From CAZLLE01 sp964560425 (GTDB taxonomy: Bacteria; Campylobacterota; Campylobacteria; Campylobacterales; QNZT01), in assembly GCA_964560425.1 (NCBI GenBank), contig CAZLLE010000071.1, forward strand, positions 1-54,265: a stretch of DNA of 54,265 nucleotides. The letters are read 5' to 3'. Below the pieces are notes generated by a model that was not told the origin of the DNA, did no database searches, and saw only the letters and a list, made by a program, of their open reading frames with translations. This document shows positions 1 through 8,726 of this stretch, one piece after another. Numbering within the stretch: position 1 is the first letter of the stretch; each line of letters starts with the position of its first letter. Both the position numbers and the translations under genes were made by a program.

Positions 1-1
1 A

Positions 2-139
2 CATCAACTTGTAAAGATTAAATATGAAGACTATTTAAGGCTTAAGGATTTAGCAAAAGAGCAGGATAGAACAATACAAGGTGCTCTAACGCATATACTT
101 AAGCAATACATTCTGAATCAAGGTGGTAAAAATGATTAA
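2..139 (+). CDS. C-terminal part of a ribbon-helix-helix (CopG/Arc-like) protein, 5' end outside window
   Basis: An open frame runs in from the window edge and ends at TAA 137-139, giving 45 visible residues. The visible part has a beta-strand (LVKIKYEDY) followed by two helices (LRLKDLAKEQ, then TIQGALTHILKQYIL). That is the layout of the ribbon-helix-helix DNA-binding fold found in CopG/ParD-type repressors and antitoxins. Such proteins bind operator DNA as dimers, often their own promoter. The N-terminus is missing, so its length and full identity cannot be judged. A very short frame overlaps its end, at the place where a toxin gene would sit if this were an antitoxin, but no recognisable toxin is there. 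The family call is inference from the residue pattern. Confidence 0.6.
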   Translation, partial: HQLVKIKYEDYLRLKDLAKEQDRTIQGALTHILKQYILNQGGKND

Positions 140-221
140 AACATCGACCGCTTATATCCACCCCATGAATAAGGTGGTTTTACGCTATGAAGTGATAAAA
201 AAGGAGTTACTCCCTCTCTAA
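132..221 (+). CDS. Possible 29-residue minigene or toxin remnant
   Basis: An ATG at 132 overlaps the last codons of the ribbon-helix-helix gene by 8 bases and reads 29 residues to TAA 219-221. Its end overlaps the end of gltX on the other strand by 15 bases. I recognise no family. The overlap fits translational coupling, but a frame this short can occur by chance. It could be a degraded second gene of a two-gene module. Confidence 0.2.
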   Translation: MIKTSTAYIHPMNKVVLRYEVIKKELLPL

Positions 222-1604
222 AAATTTCAAAAAAGCCTCGATTCTAGTAATTACCTCATCAATACCAACTACACTTAAAACAGCAAAAATTGATGGACTG
301 ACAGCACTGCCTACCATTGATAATCTTAGAAGTTGAGCTATATCTTTTAATTTAAGATCATTCTCTTCTAAAAATTCTTTTGTCACTTTTTCAAACTCAT
401 CTTCACTCTGTAGACTCTCTTTTTTATCTTTTATATGATTTAAATAGTTCTCTAAAATCTCTTTTGATGGCTCTTTGACAAATTTTTTAACAGCTTTAGC
501 TACATATTCAGTTGGTGGAGTGATTATATTTTCTACCATTTGAGCAAACTCTTTGAGTGTTTTTGCTCTCTCTCTAAGACTATTTACTAAAAGCTCTTTT
601 TTCTCTATTTGGCTGATATCTGTACCAAAAAATTTCAAATCCTCTTCTATTCTCTCAAATGGTAACTCTTTAATATATTGAGCATTTATCCACAGAAGTT
701 TTTCAGCATTATAAGCAGAAGCTGATCTATTAATATCTTTTGGATCAAAAAACTCAAGCATCTCATCCATGCTAAAAAGCTCTTGATCTCCATGACTCCA
801 TCCTAATCTTATGAGAAAATTCAAAAGAGCTTCAGGCAGGTAGCCCATAGATTTATACTCCATTACATCAGTAGCTCCATCTCTTTTGGATAATTTTTTA
901 CCTTGGGGATTTAGAATCATTGGTACATGATAAAATGTAGGAATTTCAAAATTTAGTGCATTATATACAACAATCTGTTTTGGCGTATTTGATAAGTGAT
1001 CATCACCTCTTATTACAGATGTAAGATTCATGAGTGCATCATCAATAGCAACTACAAAATTATATGTAGGTGTTCCATCTCCACGAGCTATGATGAAATC
1101 ATCTAATATATCTGAAACATTAAAACTAATCTCTCCCTTTATTCCATCAACAAACTCAATTTTTCCATCTTGTGGTGCTTTTATTCTTACTACTGGAGTA
1201 ATACCTTCTGGTGGAGTTCCTTTGAAATCTCTATATTTACCATTATATCTTGGACGCTCTTTTTTTGCTTGTTGCTCTTCTCTCATCTCATCTAGTTCTT
1301 GGCGACTCATGTAACAGTAGTATGCTTTATCTTCATCTAATAGTTTTTGAATATACTCTTTGTATAGATCAAACCGTTTTGATTGAAATATAACTTCTCC
1401 ATCATGACTCAGTGAAGTCCATTTAAATGCCTCTTCTATTGCATCTACTGCCTCTTGTGAATTTCTTTTGAGATCTGTATCTTCTATTCTTAGTAAAAAT
1501 TTTCCACCATTTTTTTTTGCCCAAAGGTAGCTATAAAGAGCCGTTCTAAGCCCTCCAATATGTAAATATCCTGTAGGACTTGGTGCAAATCTTGTAATAG
1601 TCAT
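207..1604 (-). CDS. gltX: Glutamyl-tRNA synthetase
   Basis: Class I aminoacyl-tRNA synthetase of 465 residues, the usual length. It charges tRNA-Glu with glutamate in the cytoplasm. The N-terminus carries the ATP-binding HIGH-type signature as HIGG (residues 15-18) inside APSPTGYLHIGGLRTALYSY. The KMSKS-type loop is KKLSKR (236-241). The insertion around residues 96-125 lacks the zinc-binding cysteine cluster of the E. coli enzyme. Campylobacterota commonly carry two GltX paralogues, one discriminating and one charging tRNA-Gln for later amidation. The sequence alone does not tell me which this is. It is transcribed divergently from the SurA-like gene across about 106 bases. Confidence 0.95.
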   Translation of the reverse strand: MTITRFAPSPTGYLHIGGLRTALYSYLWAKKNGGKFLLRIEDTDLKRNSQEAVDAIEEAFKWTSLSHDGEVIFQSKRFDLYKEYIQKLLDEDKAYYCYMSRQELDEMREEQQAKKERPRYNGKYRDFKGTPPEGITPVVRIKAPQDGKIEFVDGIKGEISFNVSDILDDFIIARGDGTPTYNFVVAIDDALMNLTSVIRGDDHLSNTPKQIVVYNALNFEIPTFYHVPMILNPQGKKLSKRDGATDVMEYKSMGYLPEALLNFLIRLGWSHGDQELFSMDEMLEFFDPKDINRSASAYNAEKLLWINAQYIKELPFERIEEDLKFFGTDISQIEKKELLVNSLRERAKTLKEFAQMVENIITPPTEYVAKAVKKFVKEPSKEILENYLNHIKDKKESLQSEDEFEKVTKEFLEENDLKLKDIAQLLRLSMVGSAVSPSIFAVLSVVGIDEVITRIEAFLKFLERE

Positions 1605-1710
1605 GTCATAGCCTTAATTTTTTGCGTGATTTTATCATAATTAGTTAAAATGGTTATTTACACTATTATGGTACAATAATTTTTTACTTTATTAAAAAAG
1701 GTCTATTTTT

Positions 1711-2547
1711 ATGATAAAAATTGTGTTTATATTAAGTTTGATGTGGATTACAATCCAAGCGAAGATGATTGGTGGAATTGCTATGGTTGTTGATAATGCT
1801 CCTATTACACTTAGTGAGATTAAAAATTTTCAGCAAAAAAATCAAATTTCAAGAGAAGATGCTGTTAATGCACTAATTCAAAAAAGAATTGAAGAGGCAG
1901 AGATTATCAAAAGAGGGTTCCATGTAACTCCCGAAGAGATAGATAGTCAAATTGCCAAAATTGCCCAAAGAAATAAAATGAGTGTGGATAATTTTCGATT
2001 AGCACTACAAAAAGATGGAAAAAATTATAATCAATTTCGATCCAATATTGAAGAGAAGATAAAAAAAGAGAAACTCTACAGATTTATAATAGGCAATCGA
2101 CTTAAAAAAGCTGATGAGTCTGTTGTTAGAGAATATTATGAAAAAAATAAAAATAAATTTAAAATGCCCGGAAGTGTAGAGGTTTTAGAGTATCTATCAA
2201 ATAGTGGAGAGGTATTAAATGCTATTGCTTCTCAACCAATGGTTCAATTTCCAAATGTCAAAGTTACACCAAAAATAATACCATTAGATAAAGTAAATCC
2301 ACAAATTGCTATGTTACTAGTCAAAACAACAGATTTAAGTTTTACACCAGTTATCAATGCAGGTAATGGAACTTTTGCAATGTTTTTTGTAAAATCTAAA
2401 ACAAAAGGGAGTATTGTCCCTTATGAAAAAGTTAGAGATCGTATATTTGCAGAAGTTATGAAAGATAGAGAACAAGCACTACTAATTGAGTATTTTGAGA
2501 AAAAAAAATCTGAAGCACATATCAAAGTTATTAGAAAACCAAGTTAA
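1711..2547 (+). CDS. SurA-like periplasmic chaperone / peptidyl-prolyl isomerase family protein
   Basis: A 278-residue protein with an N-terminal signal peptide (about residues 1-17). A SurA N-terminal-type helical domain follows (about 20-145): it opens IGGIAMVVDNAPITLSEI, and its ALIQKRIEEAEI helix is characteristic of SurA/PrsA-like foldases. The rest (about 150-265) resembles a divergent parvulin-like domain. SurA proteins escort outer-membrane proteins across the periplasm. Campylobacter has a comparable single-parvulin SurA-like protein. An AAGG ribosome site lies about 9 bases before the ATG. A hairpin follows the gene, so it may be its own transcription unit ahead of the envelope block. 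Confidence 0.8.
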   Translation: MIKIVFILSLMWITIQAKMIGGIAMVVDNAPITLSEIKNFQQKNQISREDAVNALIQKRIEEAEIIKRGFHVTPEEIDSQIAKIAQRNKMSVDNFRLALQKDGKNYNQFRSNIEEKIKKEKLYRFIIGNRLKKADESVVREYYEKNKNKFKMPGSVEVLEYLSNSGEVLNAIASQPMVQFPNVKVTPKIIPLDKVNPQIAMLLVKTTDLSFTPVINAGNGTFAMFFVKSKTKGSIVPYEKVRDRIFAEVMKDREQALLIEYFEKKKSEAHIKVIRKPS

Positions 2548-2573
2548 TAAAGTGTAAAATATATCTAACTAAA

Positions 2574-2609
2574 AAAGAGTTAAGATATAAAAATTTATCT
2601 TAATTCTTT
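2574..2609 (+). terminator. AT-rich hairpin, likely terminator after the SurA-like gene
   Basis: Arms 2574-2587 and 2596-2609 pair over 14 positions with one G-U wobble and an 8-base loop. The hairpin sits 27 bases after the stop codon, and the downstream arm ends in TTT. The stem is AT-rich, so termination may be partial. Confidence 0.5.
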
Positions 2610-2641
2610 AAACTAAAAAATATATTTTAGGGAGATAGTAG

Positions 2642-3778
2642 ATGCAAAAACATATTTTATTAATGCTAATAGTGCTTTTATTAGCTGGTTGTGATAGAGC
2701 TGGTACTGACCCATCTGTTAAGACGAGTGATGGGAAAATTGTAGGTGGGGATATGATTTTTGATATTAAATCTAGAAGTCGATTGCTGGACAATAGTGGT
2801 AACAGCTATGTTGATAAAGGACACTATAGTATGCTAGTTCAAGCCAAAGATAAAGATGGCATGCCTCTTGCTATTTTTAATGGTCTTGAATACTCAATGT
2901 TTGAAAATGATTCAAAAACAGCATTAGAGGAGTCTAGAGTCATTATTAATCAAGACCCACGATCTACCAAAAATCAAATCCTTCTTCTTTTAGACTTCTC
3001 TGGTTCTGTCATTAGTGAGTGTGCAGATGTCTACTCTGGCGGAGATAATGCTGATAATCTATGTTATCAATTAGTAGAATCTGTAAAACTTTTTATTGAT
3101 AGTAGTGTAAATGAGTCTCAAACTATGGCAATATATTACTTCAACTCAAAAACAACAATTACCCCTCTTGTAACATCAAACACTGCATCCACTACAGATA
3201 ATATTCTTCAATTAAAACAGGGTATTGAACAACTATATGATGCCCCTTTTAGAGAGAATAATTTGAATGGTTATGACTCTACAAATCTTTATGGAGCTGT
3301 AATTGAAGCTAGTAAAGTAGCATGTCATTGGATAGGAAATTGTAACTATGATATATATACTCCACAAATACAAGCAAATAGAGAAAATTTTGATTTTGCC
3401 TCTATTGTAGTTTTTACAGATGGTAGAGATTTGGCAAATAGAGTGAGTGAACAGAGCATGTTAAATTTTATTGACAAACATAAAGCAAACTACTACTATA
3501 CAATAGGATTGGGAGATGTAGATAAGGATGTATTAGAAAAAATTGGTAAAGATAAATATATTCCTGTTGATAAAAACGGAGATTTAAATCATGCCTTTGA
3601 AGAGCTAGGTAGCGAACTTACTGCATGGGGACATAGCTTTTATAAAATAGATTACTGCCCTGCATCTCAAGAGGGAACAGTAGATATACTTATCAAAATT
3701 CATGATGACTCTTATAAAGGTGAAATAGAAGATAGAATTACGCTACCTGAAAATATAGATTTTAGATGTGATCTCTAG
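2642..3778 (+). CDS. Lipoprotein with a von Willebrand factor A (VWA) domain
   Basis: A 378-residue protein with a lipoprotein signal peptide. The lipobox is LLAGC with cysteine 17, so it should be lipid-anchored facing the periplasm or the surface. A VWA domain fills about residues 110-330. The metal-ion-dependent adhesion site is intact: DFSGS at 118-122, a threonine at 214 in the YDSTN loop, and FTDG at 258-261. VWA domains bind protein partners through a bound divalent cation. A short C-terminal beta-rich tail follows. The specific ligand is unknown. GGGAG lies about 9 bases before the ATG. The gene is followed after 9 bases by the glycerophosphotransferase gene, suggesting co-transcription with the envelope cluster. 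Confidence 0.8.
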   Translation: MQKHILLMLIVLLLAGCDRAGTDPSVKTSDGKIVGGDMIFDIKSRSRLLDNSGNSYVDKGHYSMLVQAKDKDGMPLAIFNGLEYSMFENDSKTALEESRVIINQDPRSTKNQILLLLDFSGSVISECADVYSGGDNADNLCYQLVESVKLFIDSSVNESQTMAIYYFNSKTTITPLVTSNTASTTDNILQLKQGIEQLYDAPFRENNLNGYDSTNLYGAVIEASKVACHWIGNCNYDIYTPQIQANRENFDFASIVVFTDGRDLANRVSEQSMLNFIDKHKANYYYTIGLGDVDKDVLEKIGKDKYIPVDKNGDLNHAFEELGSELTAWGHSFYKIDYCPASQEGTVDILIKIHDDSYKGEIEDRITLPENIDFRCDL

Positions 3779-3787
3779 GTTTTTGAA

Positions 3788-4816
3788 GTGAAAAAATTTC
3801 TAATATATGCTTCTGAGGGTTATAGTATTCCTATAGGTATGCCACTACAAGTAGAAATAGAGAGTAGAGGATATAAAATTAGATGGTTTTGTGACGAAGA
3901 GAAGAGCAAAAAATATTGCACAAAAGAGCAAAAACTTCTAAATAGTGTAGAAGATGTATTAGAGTTTAATCCTGATGTTGTACTTGTTATTAGTAATGTC
4001 GTACCAGATTTTTTCCCTGGAATCAAAGTTCAAGTTTTTCATGGTTTTAGTGTAGGTAAACGAAGTGAATCCAAAGGGCATTTTAATATAAGAGGTTTTT
4101 TTGATCTATACTGCACACAAGGAGCCACTACAACTCTTCCTTTTTTGGAGTTACAAAAAAAACATAAACATTTTGATGTAGTTGAGACAGGTTGGTCAAA
4201 AGTTGATCCTCTTTTTCCATTGGAAAATAAGATCATGGATAAAAAACCAACAATCATGATTAGTTCTACCTTTACCTCTCGTCTTAGCCTTGCCAAAAAT
4301 AGCTCGGTTGTGCAAGAGATAGAGAGGTTATCCAAAATTGGAAAGTGGAATTTTATCGCAGTTTTGCATCCAAAAATGGAGAGAGAAGTTGTCAAAAAAT
4401 TTCAAGATATGCAACATGACAATTTTAAATTTTATGACACAACCAATCTAATCCCTCTCTTCAAAAAAGCTGATATTATGCTCTCAGATACAACCTCTGC
4501 TATAACAGAGTTTTTACTCCAAAAAAAACCAGTAGTCACCATAAATAATAATAAACCAGCCAACTACATGATAAATATAACCAAAGCCAACCAAATAGAG
4601 GAGGCTATAAACTACTCTTTGACATATCCCAAAGAGATCATGAATAATATCGAAAACTTTATTCTCCAAACTCACCCCTATAGTGATGGAAAATCTAGCC
4701 AAAGAGTCATTGATGCATCTTTAGATTTTTTGAAAAACAAAAAAGTAAAGAGAAAACCTCTAAACCTTATTCGACGCTACAAAATCAGAAGAAAACTAAA
4801 CTATTTTAAAATTTAA
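3788..4816 (+). CDS. CDP-glycerol glycerophosphotransferase-like protein (TagB/TagF family)
   Basis: A 342-residue protein with the GT-B-like layout of TagB/TagF enzymes, which transfer glycerol phosphate from CDP-glycerol to a lipid-linked or polymer acceptor. Family-typical blocks are QVFHGFSVGK (about residues 81-90), the VLHPK block in mid-protein, and ADIMLSDTTSAITEFLLQ followed by KPVV. The last of these is the SDxxS acceptor/donor loop with a conserved E. No signal peptide is present, and the C-terminus is very basic (KRKPLNLIRRYKIRRKL), which could attach it to the inner face of the membrane. The start is GTG with AGG 8 bases upstream. Related enzymes also act in capsule and LPS synthesis, so the true donor and acceptor are not established. 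Confidence 0.75.
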   Translation: MKKFLIYASEGYSIPIGMPLQVEIESRGYKIRWFCDEEKSKKYCTKEQKLLNSVEDVLEFNPDVVLVISNVVPDFFPGIKVQVFHGFSVGKRSESKGHFNIRGFFDLYCTQGATTTLPFLELQKKHKHFDVVETGWSKVDPLFPLENKIMDKKPTIMISSTFTSRLSLAKNSSVVQEIERLSKIGKWNFIAVLHPKMEREVVKKFQDMQHDNFKFYDTTNLIPLFKKADIMLSDTTSAITEFLLQKKPVVTINNNKPANYMINITKANQIEEAINYSLTYPKEIMNNIENFILQTHPYSDGKSSQRVIDASLDFLKNKKVKRKPLNLIRRYKIRRKLNYFKI

Positions 4817-4840
4817 ATGCTTCTCTAGTACAATGTACTA

Positions 4841-5782
4841 ATGAGTAATACATTGAAGAAAACAACAGAGAAAAAGATTCTACTTATAGTAGCCACGCTA
4901 TCATATTTTATCTCTTTTTTACAAGCAGACAATAATATCTTAATTTATAATGCTTATGGAAATGATAAGAAAATTATTATAGAAGGAAGGATGGTTGACA
5001 AAAAGGATTATAAATCAGCTTCAAAAGATGATAATCTACTTCATAATATATGGAGAAAAATGAAACAACTCTCTAATGATGAAATTAAAAATAGAGAGAT
5101 TATAGCTAAGATAAATAATATCAGATATACTACCAATGGAGATGAAGAGGGATATTTTGAGTTTGACATCCAAACAGATTATAAACTAAAAAGGGGATAT
5201 ACTCCATTAACTCTACAGATAGATGAAAATCCAAAGATTCTTAATACTCATGCAACAATTATCACAGATAAAGCTATTGGAATTATCTCTGATTTTGATG
5301 ATACTGTGATTATCTCAAATGTAGCCAACAAACTTAAACTTGCAAATAATTTGCTTCTAAAAAATCATAAACAGAGAGAAGTTATACCAACAATGGTAGA
5401 AAGATTTAGGAAAATTTTGGCTCAAAATAGTCCAACTACTCCAACTACACTATTTTTTGTAACAGGTTCACCAAAACAACTTTTTAACTCTATAGAGAGG
5501 TTTTTAAATTATCACAAATTTCCAAAACATATATTAATCACAAAACAGTTACATGGATATGATAATGACCCTCTATTTGATCAGTTTGAGTATAAAATAC
5601 AAAAGATAGAGGAGCTTTTTGGACTCTATCCTAATATGCAGTGGATTATGTTTGGTGATAGCGGAGAGAAAGATAGAGAGGTTTATGAATATTTGAGCAA
5701 AAAATATCCTCTAAAAGTTCAATCTTATTATATTCGTGATGTTCATAGTGGTAAAATAGAGAAAATAAAAGGAAAACAGTGA
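4841..5782 (+). CDS. App1-like phosphatidate phosphatase (DUF2183), secreted or membrane-anchored
   Basis: A 313-residue protein with a hydrophobic N-terminal segment (about 13-29), so probably periplasmic. It has the HAD-like catalytic signature of App1/LNS2 phosphatases: DFDDT at 151-155 (DxDxT, nucleophile D151), VTGSP at 207-211, and GDSGEKD at 272-278. The last is highly typical of the App1 family. In yeast, App1 converts phosphatidate to diacylglycerol. Bacterial members are poorly characterised. An accessory beta-rich region precedes the catalytic domain (about 35-135), as usual in the family. No clear Shine-Dalgarno is seen before the ATG. The 3' end overlaps the LtaS-like gene by 4 bases, implying linked function. 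Confidence 0.8.
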   Translation: MSNTLKKTTEKKILLIVATLSYFISFLQADNNILIYNAYGNDKKIIIEGRMVDKKDYKSASKDDNLLHNIWRKMKQLSNDEIKNREIIAKINNIRYTTNGDEEGYFEFDIQTDYKLKRGYTPLTLQIDENPKILNTHATIITDKAIGIISDFDDTVIISNVANKLKLANNLLLKNHKQREVIPTMVERFRKILAQNSPTTPTTLFFVTGSPKQLFNSIERFLNYHKFPKHILITKQLHGYDNDPLFDQFEYKIQKIEELFGLYPNMQWIMFGDSGEKDREVYEYLSKKYPLKVQSYYIRDVHSGKIEKIKGKQ

Positions 5783-7698
5783 GTATTTTAAAACAACTAA
5801 TTAAATATTATCTTTTAATGATAGGTATATTTTTTGTGGGTAGGTTGAGCCTATTTATACTATATTTTGATAAGTTACAAAATAGTGACGCTAGTTATTG
5901 GTTGACTTTTTTATATGGTCTAAGGATGGATACTATAGTTGCAACTATTTTACTTGTGATACCTTTGCTTCTTTTGACACTTACTCCATTAAAGATACAA
6001 AATTTTGTAAATAGCTTTTTGAAATACTATTTTTTAATTGTGATATCAGTTTTGATCTATATAGAAGTAGCAACTTTTCCATTTATTGCTCAATATGATG
6101 TAAGACCAAACTACCTATTTGTAGAGTATTTGGAGTATCCAAAAGAGGTTTTTTCTATGATCTTTGCAGATTATAAACTTGAACTCTCTATTGCTTTGAT
6201 ACTTATAGTAAGTTTTATATATTTTTATCTCAAAAACTTTAAAGAGACTCTAAATTCAATTTTTGAGATACCCTATATCAAAAGAGCTCTACTGTTTGTT
6301 CCTCTTTTGTTAATCCTTTTTCTTGGTATTCGTTCATCATTTGGTCATCGTCCTGCTAATATCTCTGATGCTATGTATTCATCAAATAGAATGTTAAATG
6401 AGATTACAAAAAACTCTCTTCATAGTATCACTTATGCAATGTATGTAAATGCTAAACATGGAAGTAAAAAAATAATTAAACAGTATGGCAAAATGGATAC
6501 AAAAGAGGCAATTTCTAGAGTAGAGAATAGATTAAATATAAAAAGTTTAGATCAAAACTTTCCACTCTCACGAGTAGAAAAGAGCCATTTCAAAACCAAA
6601 AAGCCAAAAAATTTAGTAATATTTTTACAAGAGAGTTTGGGATATCAATTTGTAGAGGTGGTTGGAGGAGAAAAAGGTATCACTCCAAATCTAAATAGAT
6701 TAAGCAAAGATGCTATTTTATTTAGAGATTTATACTCAAATGGTACAAGAAGTGTGAGGGGAATAGCAGGAAGTGTTGCAGGTAATTTTTCTGTACCAGG
6801 GAAAGGTATAGTTAAAAGAAATAAATCTCAAAAAGATTTTTTTACTATTGCTCAAATTTTAAAACCTCATGGATATCACACCTCTTTTATATATGGCGGA
6901 GAGAGCAGATTTGATAATATGAAGAGTTGGTTTTTGGGTAATGGATTTGATGAGATTATAGATGAACCAAAATTTAAAGATCCAAAGTTTGTAGGAACTT
7001 GGGGCGTTTGTGATGAAGAGGTGATAATACGAGCAAATAAAGAGTATAAAAAACTATATGAAAAAAATCAAAAATTTGCTTCAGTAATATTCTCAACCAC
7101 CAATCATAGCCCCTTTGATTTTCCTGATAAAAAGATTGATCTAATTAAAGGGGTAGAGAAAAAGAGCGTCAAAAATGCTATTAAATATGCAGATTTTGCA
7201 ATAGGCAAATTTATAGAGTTGGCTAAAAAAGAGGATTATTATAAAGATACAATATTTGTCATTATAGCCGATCATAATGTAAGAGTTTATGGAGATGACA
7301 TGGTTCCTGTAGATATGTTTCAAATACCTGCTATTATTTTGGGTAAGGGTATCAAACCTTTGGTATATAAAAATCTGGCAACTCAACCTGATGTATTAGC
7401 AACAGCTTTAGATCTAATTGGATTAGATTTACAATATCCCATCATGGGACACTCTATTTTTAGTGATAAAAAAGAGAATATCTCTCTAATGCAATTTAAT
7501 ACATATTACGCTCTAAGAAGTGATGATAAAGTGGCAGTTTTAAGACCAAATAAACAACCTATTACTTTTAGATATAAAGATAAACATCTTCAAAAAATAG
7601 ATCATGATCAAGAGTTAGAAAAAGATGCCTTGGCATTTATTATAACTCTAAATTATCTATATAATAATAGACTCTATAAAATTGAAAAGGAGAAATGA
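5779..7698 (+). CDS. LtaS-family membrane sulfatase (phosphoglycerol/phospholipid-headgroup transferase)
   Basis: A 639-residue protein with about five N-terminal membrane helices (residues 1-190) and an extracytoplasmic alkaline-phosphatase-type domain from about 275. Catalytic landmarks match LtaS/OpgB enzymes: metal ligand E285 in FLQESLG, nucleophile T323 in NGTRSVRG, WGVCDEEV with D412, and ADHN with D498 and H499. LtaS transfers glycerol phosphate from phosphatidylglycerol to build polyglycerol phosphate. OpgB adds it to periplasmic glucans. Which acceptor applies here is unknown. It starts at GTG, overlapping the App1-like stop in GTGA. The next gene, lpxB, starts at its stop codon. 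Confidence 0.85.
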   Translation: MSILKQLIKYYLLMIGIFFVGRLSLFILYFDKLQNSDASYWLTFLYGLRMDTIVATILLVIPLLLLTLTPLKIQNFVNSFLKYYFLIVISVLIYIEVATFPFIAQYDVRPNYLFVEYLEYPKEVFSMIFADYKLELSIALILIVSFIYFYLKNFKETLNSIFEIPYIKRALLFVPLLLILFLGIRSSFGHRPANISDAMYSSNRMLNEITKNSLHSITYAMYVNAKHGSKKIIKQYGKMDTKEAISRVENRLNIKSLDQNFPLSRVEKSHFKTKKPKNLVIFLQESLGYQFVEVVGGEKGITPNLNRLSKDAILFRDLYSNGTRSVRGIAGSVAGNFSVPGKGIVKRNKSQKDFFTIAQILKPHGYHTSFIYGGESRFDNMKSWFLGNGFDEIIDEPKFKDPKFVGTWGVCDEEVIIRANKEYKKLYEKNQKFASVIFSTTNHSPFDFPDKKIDLIKGVEKKSVKNAIKYADFAIGKFIELAKKEDYYKDTIFVIIADHNVRVYGDDMVPVDMFQIPAIILGKGIKPLVYKNLATQPDVLATALDLIGLDLQYPIMGHSIFSDKKENISLMQFNTYYALRSDDKVAVLRPNKQPITFRYKDKHLQKIDHDQELEKDALAFIITLNYLYNNRLYKIEKEK

Positions 7699-8726
7699 TG
7701 AATTTACTAGTATCAGCACTAGAGCCATCTGCAAATTTACATTTAGAAGTTTTGTTAAAAGAGCTAAAAGATTGTGAAATAAAAGGTATTTATGATGAAA
7801 AATTTGGCGAAGGGCTATATAAATCTAGTGACTTTTCAGTCATGGGATTTTTGGATGTAATTCCCAAAATTTTTAAGGCAAAAGAGGCTATTGCTGAGAT
7901 GGTATTTCTATCAAGAGATGTTGATAATGTACTACTTATAGATTCACCCGCATTTAATCTTCCTCTAGCCAAAGCTATAAAAGAGAAATATCCAAAAAAA
8001 AAGATTACCTACTATATTTTACCAAAAGTATGGGCTTGGAAAAAAAATAGAGTTGCCAAAATGGAGAAATATTGTGATCATTTAGCATCAATTTTTCCAT
8101 TTGAAGATCAATTTTATAATAAGAGTATCTATGTAGGAAATCCACTATTAGATGAAATATCTATACTCAAAGATCCACATACAGAGTATAATCAAGTAGC
8201 CTTTTTACCAGGAAGTAGAAAGAGTGAAATAAAATATCTTATGCCCATATTTAGAGAGGTAGCAAAATCTATCAAAAAGCATAAAGTTATTGTTGTTCCT
8301 AAGTTTTTTGAAGGAAAAAATCTTGAATCAATCTATGGAGATTTGAGTGATTTTGAGATCTCATATCAGACACAGTCAAGCCTAGCGTTAAGTGATTTTG
8401 CTTTTATATGTTCAGGTACAGCTACACTTGAATCTGCTATTATTGGTACACCTTTTCTTCTTGCATATAAAACTAGAGCTATAGATTTTTATATTGCAAA
8501 ATTTTTTATAAAACTTCCATATGCAGGATTGGCAAATCTTATTATGCACTTTGAAAATAGAGAGAATATACATGAAGAGTTTTTACAAAATGATGTAAGT
8601 GTAGAAAATTTACTAAATAGCTATAATAACTTTGATAAACAAAAGTTTGAGGAGGGAGCAAAAGAGCTCAAACTCATCCTCAAACATGGAAGTGCAAAAA
8701 ATATATTAAAAATATTAAGGAACTAA
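7698..8726 (+). CDS. lpxB: Lipid-A-disaccharide synthase
   Basis: A GT19-family enzyme of about 342 residues that joins UDP-2,3-diacylglucosamine and lipid X into the lipid A disaccharide on the inner membrane. Recognisable blocks are VSALEPSANLHLE near the N-terminus (SGExSGD-like position), VMGFLDVIPKI, LIDSPAFNLPLAK, VWAWKKNRVAKM, YVGNPLLDE and FLPGSRKSEI. Two consecutive ATGs occur at 7695 and 7698. GGAG (7689-7692) is better spaced from the second, so I use 7698. The gene is the last of the envelope run and converges with the flavin-reductase gene, overlapping it by 12 bases. The protein is slightly shorter than E. coli LpxB, as is usual in this phylum. Confidence 0.93.
   Translation: MNLLVSALEPSANLHLEVLLKELKDCEIKGIYDEKFGEGLYKSSDFSVMGFLDVIPKIFKAKEAIAEMVFLSRDVDNVLLIDSPAFNLPLAKAIKEKYPKKKITYYILPKVWAWKKNRVAKMEKYCDHLASIFPFEDQFYNKSIYVGNPLLDEISILKDPHTEYNQVAFLPGSRKSEIKYLMPIFREVAKSIKKHKVIVVPKFFEGKNLESIYGDLSDFEISYQTQSSLALSDFAFICSGTATLESAIIGTPFLLAYKTRAIDFYIAKFFIKLPYAGLANLIMHFENRENIHEEFLQNDVSVENLLNSYNNFDKQKFEEGAKELKLILKHGSAKNILKILRN

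Noticed and set aside
1030..1314. Open frame on the plus strand inside gltX
   Set aside because: It is antisense to well-supported gltX coding sequence, rich in serine and proline from AT-poor codon shadows, with no ribosome site.
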